DNA of 32,173 bases from Bacteroidales bacterium (GTDB lineage: Bacteria > Bacteroidota > Bacteroidia > Bacteroidales > JAADGE01), in the NCBI GenBank assembly GCA_029934515.1, contig JAOZMB010000025.1:1-32173 (forward strand), given 5' to 3'. The number at the start of each line of letters is the position of its first letter. Position 1 is the stretch's first letter. The notes under the pieces are model-generated. The model saw only the letters and a list, made by a program, of their open reading frames with translations. It was not told where the DNA came from and did no database searches. Positions 1-8,633 of the stretch are shown piece after piece. The translations under genes were made by a program, and so were the position numbers.

Positions 1-85
1 CAAGGAATTACTATTTTGAAAAATAGATAACAACAAATAGCCACTAACCACTAACAACTAACAACTAACAACTATATAAGAATCA
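1..85. repeat. Left copy of heptamer-containing inverted repeat
   Basis: This stretch reappears as its reverse complement at 15335-15503. Shared parts are a flank of 40 bp (1-40, containing the small palindrome CTATTTTGAAAAATAG), a run of heptamers (41-74: CCACTAA twice, CAACTAA twice, then a partial unit) and a distal flank AACTATATAAGAATCA (70-85). The left copy has about four heptamers and the right copy sixteen, so the two differ mainly in repeat number. The repeat may extend past the window edge. No coding potential is seen. Confidence 0.85.
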
Positions 86-537
86 TAAGTTATTTTTTAA
101 CGATTACTTAGATATTTAATGAATTTAAAAACAGACCTTTTTAGTTTGTCATTATTTAAAAGAGTTTGTTTTCCTACTCTATCAAAAATGTATGATTCAT
201 TATTTTTTTAAATGTTGGATAAAATTTTCCTGCATCTACTGTTTGTAATAAAGAATAATTTATCAGAACAGTATTTATCGAAGATGTTTCAATAATATTT
301 ATCTACAAAAACCAAAATAAAGAGACTCTACTGGACGTGCAAATGAACACCATTGCCAACGTCCGCAAAATGACTGCTTAAAAACGTTTTTAACAATGCA
401 AAATTAAAAATAAGTTTAAAAAAACTACATTTTTTTTTTTATTTTCATAATTTTTTTGTTTTATTGCATTATCTGCAATGATAAAAAAATAAAATTTAAT
501 CAATTATTAAGTAATCGTTAAAAAATAACTTATGATT
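81..537. mobile_element. MITE-like element with 30-bp perfect terminal inverted repeats
   Basis: Positions 81-110 and 508-537 are perfect 30-bp inverted repeats; the outer end begins AATCATAAGTTATTTTTTAA. The 397 bp between them has no ORF longer than about 40 codons. It holds an 11-T run (about 430-440) and one GC-richer block at 333-364 that can fold as GGACGT-GCAA, a 10-nt loop, TTGC-(CA)-ACGTCC. The arrangement fits a non-autonomous insertion element or IS remnant. The outer 5 bp overlap the end of the heptamer repeat, so the exact insertion point and target duplication are unclear. I do not recognise the family. Confidence 0.6.
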
Positions 538-573
538 TGTTTTTTGTAAAATATTTATTATCAGGTGTAAACC

Positions 574-607
574 AATTCGTAATTCGTAATTTATAATTCG
601 TAATTTA
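574..607. repeat. Short AATTCGTAAT-type direct repeat
   Basis: AATTCGT occurs three times in 34 bp (574, 581 and 595), the last two inside the longer unit AATTCGTAATTTA. It is a small intergenic tandem repeat upstream of hypB. The rest of the gap from 538 to 684 shows no further structure and no convincing -7 box. Confidence 0.6.
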
Positions 608-684
608 CTAATGCTCGCAGACAGGAAATTAAAAAATGTTGATATTGATAATAAAAATAATCTCAAATTAAATAATTAAAATCT

Positions 685-1491
685 ATGTGTACAACATGCG
701 GCTGTGGTGTAACAGATAAAATCACCATAAAAAAACCTGGAGAATTGGTATCTTTTGATAAAGGTATTAAAAAAGAAAATCATCATGAACATACTCACGG
801 ACACGAACATCACCATCATAAAACAATTGTGGAGATAGAGCAAGATATTTTACAATCTAATCAGATGCTTGCCGAAAGGAATAGAGGCTATTTTATTGGT
901 AAAAATATTTTTGCAATAAATTTAGTCAGCTCACCCGGTTCGGGAAAGACAAGTTTACTTGAAAAAACTATTAGCGACCTAAAAAATGATATTAGTTTTT
1001 ATGTCGTAGAAGGTGACCAGCAGACAATGAACGATGCTAATAGAATTGATGCTTTACAAATACCTGTTATTCAAATTAATACAGGTAAAGCTTGCCACCT
1101 CGATAGCGACATGGTAAATAAAGCATTGTTAAAACTTAATCCCTCTTTTGGTTCTATTGTAATGATTGAGAATGTTGGTAATTTAGTTTGTCCGGCTATG
1201 TTTGACCTTGGCGAGAATGTTAGAATTGTTATTATTAGTACGACTGAAGGCGATGATAAACCTATTAAATATCCAGATATGTTTGCTGGTTCACAAATTT
1301 GTATTATAAATAAAATAGACCTATTGCCTTATGTAAATTTTGATATTGAAAAAGCTAAGAAATATGCGTTGCAGGTGAATCCGAGACTCGATTTTTTTGA
1401 GTTATCAACAACAACAGGAGAAGGAACAGAGGAATGGTACGCATGGTTGAGAACTAAAATATTAAAATTAAAAACAGTTGATAACAAATAA
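685..1491 (+). CDS. hypB: Hydrogenase nickel incorporation GTPase HypB
   Basis: HypB is the GTPase that, with HypA, delivers nickel to the large subunit of [NiFe] hydrogenases in the cytoplasm. The protein (268 aa) starts MCTTCGCG, the CxxCGC high-affinity metal site known from E. coli HypB. A histidine-rich stretch (residues 33-45, HHEHTHGHEHHHH) follows, as in HypBs that store nickel. The P-loop SSPGSGKT ends at residue 89, and the G-domain continues through VEGDQQT, ENVGNLVCP and NKIDLL. Length and motif order are normal for the family. It is followed after 12 bp by hypC, so the two are probably cotranscribed. Their hydrogenase is about 10 kb away on the same strand. Confidence 0.97.
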   Translation: MCTTCGCGVTDKITIKKPGELVSFDKGIKKENHHEHTHGHEHHHHKTIVEIEQDILQSNQMLAERNRGYFIGKNIFAINLVSSPGSGKTSLLEKTISDLKNDISFYVVEGDQQTMNDANRIDALQIPVIQINTGKACHLDSDMVNKALLKLNPSFGSIVMIENVGNLVCPAMFDLGENVRIVIISTTEGDDKPIKYPDMFAGSQICIINKIDLLPYVNFDIEKAKKYALQVNPRLDFFELSTTTGEGTEEWYAWLRTKILKLKTVDNK

Positions 1492-1503
1492 TATTTATAA
1501 TTT

Positions 1504-1752
1504 ATGTGTTTAGCAATTCCGGGAAAAATAATTAAAATTAGTTCTGAATTAGATGATGTATTTCGCATAGCAAAAGTATCTTTTAATGGTATAATAAAAG
1601 ATGTAAATTTGGCAATGGTTCCAGAAGCAAGAATTAATGATTATGTATTGGTTCACGTTGGAAGTGCGATAAGTGTTGTAGATGAGCAGGAAGCCAAAAC
1701 GACAATGGATATACTTTTGAAAATGGAAGTTCCAGATATTAGCGAAATGTAA
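1504..1752 (+). CDS. hypC: Hydrogenase assembly chaperone HypC
   Basis: HypC/HupF is a small chaperone that works with HypD to carry the Fe(CN)2CO moiety to the hydrogenase large subunit. The 82-aa protein begins MCLAIPGKI, the family signature in which Cys2 (after Met removal) is the functional residue. The central VHVGSAISVV stretch and the acidic C-terminus are also typical. It lies 12 bp after hypB, and its transcription probably ends at the hairpin 1766-1799. The usual partners hypD, hypE and hypF are not in this window. Confidence 0.96.
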   Translation: MCLAIPGKIIKISSELDDVFRIAKVSFNGIIKDVNLAMVPEARINDYVLVHVGSAISVVDEQEAKTTMDILLKMEVPDISEM

Positions 1753-1765
1753 ACTCCGTGAATTA

Positions 1766-1799
1766 TCTTAGTTTGGCTCTCGTAACAGCCAAACTAAGA
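1766..1799. terminator. Bidirectional hairpin between hypC and PPIase operon
   Basis: A perfect 13-bp stem (TCTTAGTTTGGCT with AGCCAAACTAAGA) encloses an 8-nt loop, CTCGTAAC. It sits between two convergent genes, 13 bp after the hypC stop and 11 bp past the end of the opposing gene. There is no strong T run on either side, so the terminator call rests on position and stem quality. Confidence 0.7.
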
Positions 1800-1810
1800 A
1801 ATACATACAG

Positions 1811-3163
1811 TTATTTTGCTATCCAACCTTTATGTTTAAAATTACAAGTTCTGAACTCTGGAACTATTCTTACAAAAGTTGTTTTTTGTTTTTCTTTTAT
1901 CCATTCGTTTACTACATCGGTTCTTATTTCTTCAAGCGCCATATCGCTTATTTTTTGATAATCTGTTTCAAAAGAAGCTATATGAGCTTTTGTTTTTCTG
2001 TTTAGTTTAATTATTTTCATTTCTGATTTTCCTTTCATATTCATACTCTCGTATGAGTCTGATATTTCGTCTATTTTCATTTGTTTGACTGTATAATTTG
2101 TTGCAGGGTCTATCTGCGAACTCTCAAACATCGATGTCCCCGTGTATGGATTAACAACTATCCCGCCGTTTATTTTACTATCTTCGTCTTCCGAGAACTT
2201 TATTGCAGCATCTTCGAAGGTCATTTCTTTGTTTCTTATTAATTTTGAAATACTGTCAAGACGATTTTTTGCTTTCATTTTTGCTTTTGCTGAGACGCGA
2301 GGTTTTTTTAGAATATGTCTAAGATTAATTCTTTCGCCTTTCTGTTCGAGAAACTGAATAATATGAAAACCGTACTCTGTTTCAATAACTTCTGAAATTT
2401 CACCTTTCTTTTCCAAGCCAAAAGCGGCTTCTGCAAACTCGTGAACAAGGTCTCCACGTCTGACCCATCCGAGGTCTCCACCGTTTTTTGCAGAGCCTTC
2501 ATCATCAGAATAAAGAGTCGCCAGCATTGAAAAATCATCGCCGTCTTCTATTATTCTTTTCTTATAATCTTCTAAATTTTTTTTTACATATTTTATTTGT
2601 TCTGGTTTTATCTCTGGATAAATTATAATTTGAGATATTTCTATTTCAGATTCTATAATTGGCAAACTATCTTTCGGAATTTTCTTATGAAATTTTTTAA
2701 CTTCTTCTGGTGTTATTTGAGTTCCGATTGTAATTTCAGATTGCATTGTTTGTGCGATTATTTGGTCTTTAACAACATCTCGCAAATAGCTTTTAATTTC
2801 TATGTAAGCTTTTCCAAAATATGTTTCCATCTCTTCGCGTCCTCCCATTTGTTCTTCGTAAAATGCTAATCTATTTTGTAATTCGCTATCAACACGACTA
2901 TCTGAGACTTCGATACTGTCAATTTTTGCTTGATTTAGTAGCAGGTTTTGGTAGAGTAACTCCTCAAATATATTACATTTCATATTATCTTGTAATGTAA
3001 TTCCTCTTGCTTTGTATTGTATCATCTGCCCTTCTACATCAGATTTTAAGATAATCCTTTGTCCGATAACTGCAATTATTCCATCAACGGAAACGCTATT
3101 TTGTCCATAAATTGTTGATGACAATAATAAAATCACTATTATTAATTTTATTTTTAATGACAT
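1811..3163 (-). CDS. SurA-like periplasmic peptidyl-prolyl isomerase
   Basis: This 450-aa protein has a cleavable signal peptide (residues 1-20, ending SSTIYG-Q), a SurA-type N-terminal chaperone region (about 25-150) and two parvulin (PpiC) regions. The first (about 171-272) is clear, with [12 protein letters not shown] and YGFHIIQ. The second (about 279-395) is more divergent but keeps LRHIL and the KINGG stretch. SurA-family proteins escort outer-membrane proteins through the periplasm. It is the last gene of a three-gene minus-strand run, 71 bp after the lipoprotein gene. The symbol is left blank because several SurA/PpiC paralogues are common in Bacteroidota. Confidence 0.85.
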   Translation of the reverse strand: MSLKIKLIIVILLLSSTIYGQNSVSVDGIIAVIGQRIILKSDVEGQMIQYKARGITLQDNMKCNIFEELLYQNLLLNQAKIDSIEVSDSRVDSELQNRLAFYEEQMGGREEMETYFGKAYIEIKSYLRDVVKDQIIAQTMQSEITIGTQITPEEVKKFHKKIPKDSLPIIESEIEISQIIIYPEIKPEQIKYVKKNLEDYKKRIIEDGDDFSMLATLYSDDEGSAKNGGDLGWVRRGDLVHEFAEAAFGLEKKGEISEVIETEYGFHIIQFLEQKGERINLRHILKKPRVSAKAKMKAKNRLDSISKLIRNKEMTFEDAAIKFSEDEDSKINGGIVVNPYTGTSMFESSQIDPATNYTVKQMKIDEISDSYESMNMKGKSEMKIIKLNRKTKAHIASFETDYQKISDMALEEIRTDVVNEWIKEKQKTTFVRIVPEFRTCNFKHKGWIAK

Positions 3164-3234
3164 ATTTTTTATTAAATTTATAAATATTGAAAAAATTGTG
3201 AGCTGTATATATAATAATTAGAACTCACAAATGT

Positions 3235-4080
3235 TTAGTAAATTTTAATATTCCCTTGTCCAAAAGCGTTCATATAGATATTATTTTCAAGTTCTTTTAT
3301 AAGTTCTATCTTTCTTTTGTTGTAAAGTATAATTCTGATATGTGCTTTTACTGCTTCAATTGGTTTTGGGTCTCCTGTTAATCTATAATTTTTTATATTA
3401 ACAAAATAAAAAAAACTTCCGTCTCTACTTTGCATATTTTTCGTTGACTTTAAAATCCTTTTTGGGTTTGATATTTTTGTAGGCAACATTATTAATATTT
3501 CAGAAAAAGGTATCCATTTATTATTAAAATATTCATGTTCTAGTTTATGTTCATTAACAAATTCGTCAAGTTTTAAAGAATCTTTTGTCGAAAAAAATAA
3601 TCTACGAAATTTTCCAAAATGTTCTGAACCTTTCGGTATTTTATAAAATTTTGCCTTAACAATTTCCCGGTCGCTTTTAAAACTCTCATGATACAATGTA
3701 TAATATGATTCTATTTCACTGTCGGTAATTGTAGTATCAAGTTCCTGTTTTATAAATTCTTGTTTATATTTATCAATCAATAATGAAGTTCTATAATCCT
3801 CTACAATTTTGTTAATATTTTGTTGTTCTTCCGAGAGGTTTATTTCTGCTTTGTTAATCATTAATTGCTTTCTTATCCAAATTTCTATTTTGCGTTTGAC
3901 AATAATCACACTATCTTCGCTACTAATTCCTTCTGGAACAGTTCCATCTAAATCTTCGGCATATAACACTTTATCAAACACTTTGGCGAGTTTTATTTTA
4001 TTTATATTCTCGTCTTCCTTCTCACACGATAAAAAAGTTATAAACAATAAAACAAATATTAAAATTTGGATTTTTTTCAT
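3235..4080 (-). CDS. Lipoprotein, non-catalytic partner of PPIase operon
   Basis: The 281-aa product has a lipoprotein signal with the lipobox ending FLSC at Cys19, followed by the acidic stretch EKEDE. In Bacteroidota acidic residues after the cysteine often mark surface export, although anchoring in the periplasm is equally possible. The rest is mainly helical and charged, resembling the N-terminal chaperone part of SurA/PpiD proteins, with no recognisable parvulin motif. Its start overlaps the stop of the upstream PPIase by ATGA (4077-4080), implying translational coupling. I infer a chaperone role from context only. Confidence 0.7.
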   Translation of the reverse strand: MKKIQILIFVLLFITFLSCEKEDENINKIKLAKVFDKVLYAEDLDGTVPEGISSEDSVIIVKRKIEIWIRKQLMINKAEINLSEEQQNINKIVEDYRTSLLIDKYKQEFIKQELDTTITDSEIESYYTLYHESFKSDREIVKAKFYKIPKGSEHFGKFRRLFFSTKDSLKLDEFVNEHKLEHEYFNNKWIPFSEILIMLPTKISNPKRILKSTKNMQSRDGSFFYFVNIKNYRLTGDPKPIEAVKAHIRIILYNKRKIELIKELENNIYMNAFGQGNIKIY

Positions 4081-6050
4081 TTTTTCATTTTTCTTTTAAT
4101 TACATCAAGGATTTCTTTATTAATTTTAATTTTATATTTTTTCTTTAATTTAGTTATCCATTTTTGTTCTAGATAATCTTGATAATCTGCAATAATAATT
4201 CCTTTTATTTCATTAAACGGTTTAGAAGATGCTTTGCTTATGTTCCTAATATATATTATTTTTTTTTCTTTTGGCAGTTTCACTATTCTTTGGTTTTCGA
4301 TAATCTTGCCTTCTTTTACCAGATTCAAAACTTTATCACTTATTATATTATCGCCTTTTACGAAATTGCCACTAATTTCTTTTTTGAAATTTTTTGGGTT
4401 AGTTGATATTTTATTAATAATTTCATCGTCTGAATATTTACCGTCTGACTTTGACAATAATTTTTCAGCTTTTGATAAATATCTATTTTTGCTGTAACTA
4501 AAACAAGAAATATCAATTTTTGTTTGTTTATTATAAATATCAATATTTTCATCATAAAAATTTTTCAAACCAACACTGTCATTAATTGCTTTATCCCAGA
4601 CTTCATTTTTTGTTAGGTCGAACAATAACATTCCATCGTGATATTCTTTCATCAAATAACCATATTCTGGATATAAATCTGGTAGTTTTTCTTTTTCGAT
4701 ATTAACCAAACTTTCATAAACAAAATCTTTGTATTTTTCGTCAACATAAGATGCTATTGGAATAGGAATTCTTTTCTTTTGATTATTTTCAATAAAAATA
4801 GAAAAATCACTACTACTAAATTTTACATCATTTATAGTAAAAAGTAAACCTTTTATGTTCTTAGCTTTTTTGGAATCCCATTTGGCTTTAAAAATAGAAC
4901 TATCAACACTTGTGTAAAAATTTTTAATACTTTTATGTTCTTTAAAATTAAACCTATTTTTTAGTTTGTTGGTAACATATTTTTGTATTATTTCTTTTTT
5001 TTCAATGTCTCTTTCTATTTGTTTTCTGATATCTTTTTCTTTATCTTCGTATTTTGGATATGGTTTTTTTTCTATTAATTTGATTATATGCCATCCAAAA
5101 GAAGTACGAATAGGTTTTGATATTTCACCTGGATTTTTAAGTGCAAAAGCTGTTGCTTCGAATTCTGGAACCATTTTACCAGTTGTGAATGGTCTCAGTT
5201 TACCGCCGTTCTTAGCTGTTCCTTTGTCGTCAGATAATACTGTCATTTTCTCAAAATTATCTCCAGCTTGCAGACGTTTGTAAATACTATCTATTTTTAA
5301 TTTTTTCAAACTGTCTTCTGTTTTGGATAAATTATCTGGGGCGCTTATCATAATGTGCGAAACTGTAATTTCACCAGGATTCAAACGAGTATCTACCAAT
5401 CGAATAATATAATAACCAAATTTCGTTTTAAGTGGCATTGATAATTCATTTTTTTGGGCTGCAAAAATAAAATTTTGAATACTATAAGGTGGAATCTTTG
5501 AAACAGAAATAAATGACAAATGTCCTTTGCTCTTTGATACTGATTTATCATCAGAAACTTCGCCAGCTACCTTGTCCCAATCTTCGCCTTTTGCTATTCT
5601 TTTTCTGGTATTTAAAGCCTTGTTATAAGCTAATAATGTATCCTCAGGCGAGGCGTTCTTATCCATTTTAATAAAAATAAGGTCTAATTTAGCATCTGTT
5701 TTACCTCTTTCGTAGCTTTCTTTTGTCATCTCTTCAAATTTTTCGTTCTCTGTAAGATAAGGTTTTGACAATTGGTTTTTGTAGCCAGTAAATTCATTTA
5801 TAAAAACATTATTTGTATCCATTTTAAGGTTCTCTGCTTCAACTACCTTTAACTTGAAATTTATAAAAAGTTCAAGGTATTCATCAACGGATTTTTCACT
5901 GATTTCAGATGAGTTATTTTTCGTATAAATATGAACGAACTCATCTGATGAAATTTTCTTATTGTCGATTGTTAATAGAATATCGCTTTTTTGTGCAGAA
6001 AGCGATATCGACAAAATCAATGTTAAAATAATAATCTGTATTCTTTTCAT
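4077..6050 (-). CDS. Periplasmic peptidyl-prolyl isomerase with two parvulin domains
   Basis: The 657-aa protein starts with a signal peptide (1-19, ending SISLSA). An N-terminal helical region (20-118) precedes two tandem parvulin domains: residues 119-222 (FGYYIIRLVD at its end) and 227-328 (VSHIMIS, GTAKNGGKL, FGWHIIKLIE). About 330 C-terminal residues resemble no domain I know and are rich in lysine and aspartate. It should act in the periplasm on outer-membrane or secreted proteins. It is the first gene of the operon, and a TAATTTTG -7 box lies about 39 bp upstream on the minus strand. Confidence 0.85.
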   Translation of the reverse strand: MKRIQIIILTLILSISLSAQKSDILLTIDNKKISSDEFVHIYTKNNSSEISEKSVDEYLELFINFKLKVVEAENLKMDTNNVFINEFTGYKNQLSKPYLTENEKFEEMTKESYERGKTDAKLDLIFIKMDKNASPEDTLLAYNKALNTRKRIAKGEDWDKVAGEVSDDKSVSKSKGHLSFISVSKIPPYSIQNFIFAAQKNELSMPLKTKFGYYIIRLVDTRLNPGEITVSHIMISAPDNLSKTEDSLKKLKIDSIYKRLQAGDNFEKMTVLSDDKGTAKNGGKLRPFTTGKMVPEFEATAFALKNPGEISKPIRTSFGWHIIKLIEKKPYPKYEDKEKDIRKQIERDIEKKEIIQKYVTNKLKNRFNFKEHKSIKNFYTSVDSSIFKAKWDSKKAKNIKGLLFTINDVKFSSSDFSIFIENNQKKRIPIPIASYVDEKYKDFVYESLVNIEKEKLPDLYPEYGYLMKEYHDGMLLFDLTKNEVWDKAINDSVGLKNFYDENIDIYNKQTKIDISCFSYSKNRYLSKAEKLLSKSDGKYSDDEIINKISTNPKNFKKEISGNFVKGDNIISDKVLNLVKEGKIIENQRIVKLPKEKKIIYIRNISKASSKPFNEIKGIIIADYQDYLEQKWITKLKKKYKIKINKEILDVIKRKMKK

Positions 6051-6088
6051 CTGGTATTTATGTATGTAATTAAGAAATTAGTTTTTTG

Positions 6089-6096
6089 CAAAATTA
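6089..6096 (-). promoter_or_regulatory. -7 box (TAATTTTG) of PPIase operon
   Basis: Read on the minus strand this is TAATTTTG, a match to the Bacteroidota sigma-ABfr -7 consensus TAnnTTTG, about 39 bp before the ATG at 6050. The -33 region is an A/T run without a clear TTTG at the ideal distance. Confidence 0.5.
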
Positions 6097-6136
6097 TAAC
6101 TTTATTAACTAACAAAAAAAAACACATGATATTATT

Positions 6137-6168
6137 TTTGTGTAATAAAAAAATATTTAATAACTTTG
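6137..6168 (+). promoter_or_regulatory. Consensus promoter of gpsA
   Basis: TTTG (6137-6140), a 20-nt spacer and TAACTTTG (6161-6168) match the Bacteroidota -33/-7 consensus exactly. A transcript would start near 6174, about 22 nt before the TTG start codon of gpsA. It lies divergently from the PPIase operon promoter. Confidence 0.7.
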
Positions 6169-6196
6169 CATAATTAATCAATAAAATTAATTTAAT

Positions 6197-7201
6197 TTGG
6201 ACAAAAATAATAGAATCACGCTACTTGGCGGAGGCAGTTGGGCAACAGCATTAATAAAGTTGCTTTCGGAAAATATTAATGGAGATGAAAAAATTCATTG
6301 GTATATCAGAGACCCAGAAAAAATAAAATATATCAGAGAGCATAAAAAAAATCCGAGATATTTAAGTTCTGTAAAAATTGAAACCGATAAGCTTATTCTT
6401 TGTGATGATATTAATGAAGCAGTTGAAAATTCAGATATACTTATTTTTGTTATACCTTCGGCATTTCTGAAAGAAGCCGTAGATAAAATAAAAAATAAAA
6501 TAGAAAATAAAATAATAATATCTGCGATAAAAGGAATTATTCCTAATGATAATATGATTATTGGTGAATTTTTCAACAAAAAATGCAATGTTCCTTATAA
6601 TTCTTTTGGAGTTATTACGGGACCTTGTCATGCAGAGGAAGTTGCTCTGGAAAGGTTATCTTATATTACAGTTGCTGCTGAGAATTTAAAAATTGCAGAG
6701 AAAATTGCAGATAAATTGGAAACAAGGTATGCTAAGACAAATATATCTGATGATATTTTTGGAACGGAATACTCGTCTGTACTAAAAAATGTTTTTGCAA
6801 TAGCCTCAGGTATTTGTCATGGTTTGGGGTACGGCGACAATTTTCAGGCTGTTCTTGTATCAAATGCGATACGTGAAATAAAACGATTTGTGGATACGGT
6901 ACACCCAATAAAAAGAGATATTAAAAGCTCTGCTTATCTTGGCGACCTGCTTGTTACGGCATATTCAAATTTTAGTCGAAATAGAGTTTTCGGAACAATG
7001 ATAGGAAAAGGATATCTAGTAAAAACTGCTCAATTAGAGATGAATATGATTGCTGAAGGTTATTATGCAGCAAAAAGTATAAATGAAATAAATAGAAAAT
7101 TTAATATATTTATGCCTATCTCGGAGGCTGTATATAACATAATTTATAAAGGAAAACCACCAGGATTTGAAATTAAACTTTTGACAGATAAACTGAGATA
7201 A
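6197..7201 (+). CDS. gpsA: Glycerol-3-phosphate dehydrogenase [NAD(P)+]
   Basis: GpsA reduces dihydroxyacetone phosphate to sn-glycerol 3-phosphate for phospholipid synthesis in the cytoplasm. The 334-aa protein shows the Rossmann motif LLGGGSWATA (residues 9-18), the GPCHAEEVA stretch, the catalytic-lysine region SVLKNVFAIASG and the C-terminal NRVFGTMIGKG. The start is TTG: an in-frame stop lies at 6188-6190 and no ATG occurs before the Rossmann fold, while TTG gives a normal family N-terminus. A consensus promoter lies just upstream. It stands alone, as the next gene is 107 bp away. Confidence 0.95.
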   Translation: MDKNNRITLLGGGSWATALIKLLSENINGDEKIHWYIRDPEKIKYIREHKKNPRYLSSVKIETDKLILCDDINEAVENSDILIFVIPSAFLKEAVDKIKNKIENKIIISAIKGIIPNDNMIIGEFFNKKCNVPYNSFGVITGPCHAEEVALERLSYITVAAENLKIAEKIADKLETRYAKTNISDDIFGTEYSSVLKNVFAIASGICHGLGYGDNFQAVLVSNAIREIKRFVDTVHPIKRDIKSSAYLGDLLVTAYSNFSRNRVFGTMIGKGYLVKTAQLEMNMIAEGYYAAKSINEINRKFNIFMPISEAVYNIIYKGKPPGFEIKLLTDKLR

Positions 7202-7308
7202 CTTTAATTTAGACAAAGGTCTTAAATAAATTCCGAATATTTAATAATTTGTATGTGTAATTTTTCTTTACTCCAGCAAAATTTAATCATTAAAAATTTA
7301 ATCATAAG

Positions 7309-7890
7309 ATGTTCCAATATAAAAAAAAGTTCTCAAAAGAAGAAGTAAATAGATTACCATTAAATTCTTTTCAAGGTAATATAATATTGCTTGAAAATAT
7401 AGAAAACGCTAAGAAAGTAATTCATTATTTAAAAGAACAAAAAGTTCTTGGGTTCGACACAGAAACAAAACCAGCTTTCCGAAAAGGACAAAGATACAAT
7501 GTCGCTCTTTTACAATTAGCTACAAACAAAGAGGCTTTTCTTTTTCGATTAAATAACTACAACACAATTGATGTTATAGTTGATATACTTTCAGATAAAA
7601 ATATTATAAAAGTGGGAGTCGCTGTACGTGATGATATTAAAGGAATTCAAAAAAGATGTAAATTTATACCAGAAGGATTTATAGAACTACAAAAATTAGT
7701 GAAAAAATTTGGAATCGAAGACACTGGATTACGAAAACTTACAGCAAATATTCTTGGTTTTAGGATTTCGAAAGTAGAACAAATATCAAACTGGGAAAAA
7801 ATAAAACTTACAAAATCACAAATGAAATATGCAGCAACAGACGCATGGGTAGGATATAAAATATATAATAAACTAATGAAAAATGGATAA
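7309..7890 (+). CDS. DEDDy-type 3'-5' exonuclease domain protein
   Basis: The 193-aa protein is a single RNase D/WRN-like exonuclease domain. Motif I is GFDTET (D50, E52), motif II is in VGVAVRDDIKGI (D108 or D109) and motif III is YAATDAW (Y174, D178), the Y-x3-D form of the DEDDy subclass. These acidic residues bind the two catalytic metal ions. There is no HRDC domain, so it is not full-length RNase D; it matches the short stand-alone exonucleases common in Bacteroidota. The physiological substrate is not known from sequence. Its stop codon lies inside a 32-bp palindrome that probably terminates transcription. Confidence 0.9.
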   Translation: MFQYKKKFSKEEVNRLPLNSFQGNIILLENIENAKKVIHYLKEQKVLGFDTETKPAFRKGQRYNVALLQLATNKEAFLFRLNNYNTIDVIVDILSDKNIIKVGVAVRDDIKGIQKRCKFIPEGFIELQKLVKKFGIEDTGLRKLTANILGFRISKVEQISNWEKIKLTKSQMKYAATDAWVGYKIYNKLMKNG

Positions 7891-7906
7891 TTATCCATTT
7901 TTCATT
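7875..7906. terminator. 32-bp perfect palindrome between convergent genes
   Basis: Positions 7875-7906 are a perfect palindrome whose core is AAATGGATAATTATCCATTT. It overlaps the last codons and stop of the exonuclease gene and ends 11 bp before the stop of the opposing gene. It ends with T-rich sequence in both directions, so it can serve as a bidirectional terminator. Confidence 0.7.
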
Positions 7907-7916
7907 TCTAATTTTA

Positions 7917-8402
7917 TTATTTATCTTTTAAATTTTGATGAATAATATTCTGGACTATTTCGTTATCAACTGTAAAAAATACATCAGCTTCTTCGCCCTC
8001 AAGTAATATCTTATTTCTTGTAAGTTCCACTATCTCAAGTCCTTGATGTTCGCCGTACAAGAAACTTTTGTCTTTGCTTGATATATGCAATATGCTTATC
8101 CCTTTTTTTCTGTTTTTTATTTCCAACAAGTCATCAAAAATAGAACCCGGATTGCAATATTTTATTTCTAAATCCTGAATTACTTTTGAAACACCTTGCT
8201 TTTTGGTAAGTATAATAGGAGGTTCGCTTAGTTTAATCTCCTCAAAAAGATATTTTTTGTCATACTTAATTGCAACAATAACACCGCTTTTGTTTTCTTC
8301 TGTCTTAAGCACATTCTCTGTCTTCATAAAGAAAAGCTGGTCTTGTTTTTTTATTTTATTTGATTTGCTAAATAGAGTTCTAAAAATTGATTTCATAATC
8401 AT
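7917..8402 (-). CDS. Unknown 161-aa cytoplasmic protein
   Basis: I do not recognise this protein. It has no signal peptide or membrane segment. The N-terminus is basic (MIMKSIFRTLFSKSNKIKK) and the remainder alternates short beta-like and charged segments (GVIVAIKYDKKYLFEEIKL, GISILHISSKDKSFLYGEH), suggesting a small alpha/beta fold. There is one cysteine (YCNPGS) and no obvious catalytic motif. Translation could also start at Met3. A -7 box (TACTTTTG) lies about 20 bp upstream, and codon usage looks like that of neighbouring genes, so it is likely real. It is monocistronic between two plus-strand units. Confidence 0.75.
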   Translation of the reverse strand: MIMKSIFRTLFSKSNKIKKQDQLFFMKTENVLKTEENKSGVIVAIKYDKKYLFEEIKLSEPPIILTKKQGVSKVIQDLEIKYCNPGSIFDDLLEIKNRKKGISILHISSKDKSFLYGEHQGLEIVELTRNKILLEGEEADVFFTVDNEIVQNIIHQNLKDK

Positions 8403-8422
8403 TTTAATTTAAAAATACTTTG

Positions 8423-8430
8423 CAAAAGTA
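8423..8430 (-). promoter_or_regulatory. -7 box (TACTTTTG) for the 161-aa gene
   Basis: The minus-strand sequence TACTTTTG fits TAnnTTTG and lies 20 bp before the ATG at 8402. No good -33 box is visible. The rest of the gap to 8633 is AT-rich and holds no other clear signal. Confidence 0.45.
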
Positions 8431-8633
8431 TATATTTTTTTAATATAAAAAAAAGCATTATTTATTTTTTGATTTTTTATAAATAGGACTGGTTAAATTA
8501 TTTACATTAAGAAATAAACTCAACAAGTGTATCAATATTAATCAAAAACAAATTGATAAAGCAACAAATAAATATACTGATTATCAATAAATTTTGAAAA
8601 TCTGTAAAGTTTATTAGTAATATTTTCAAAAAT

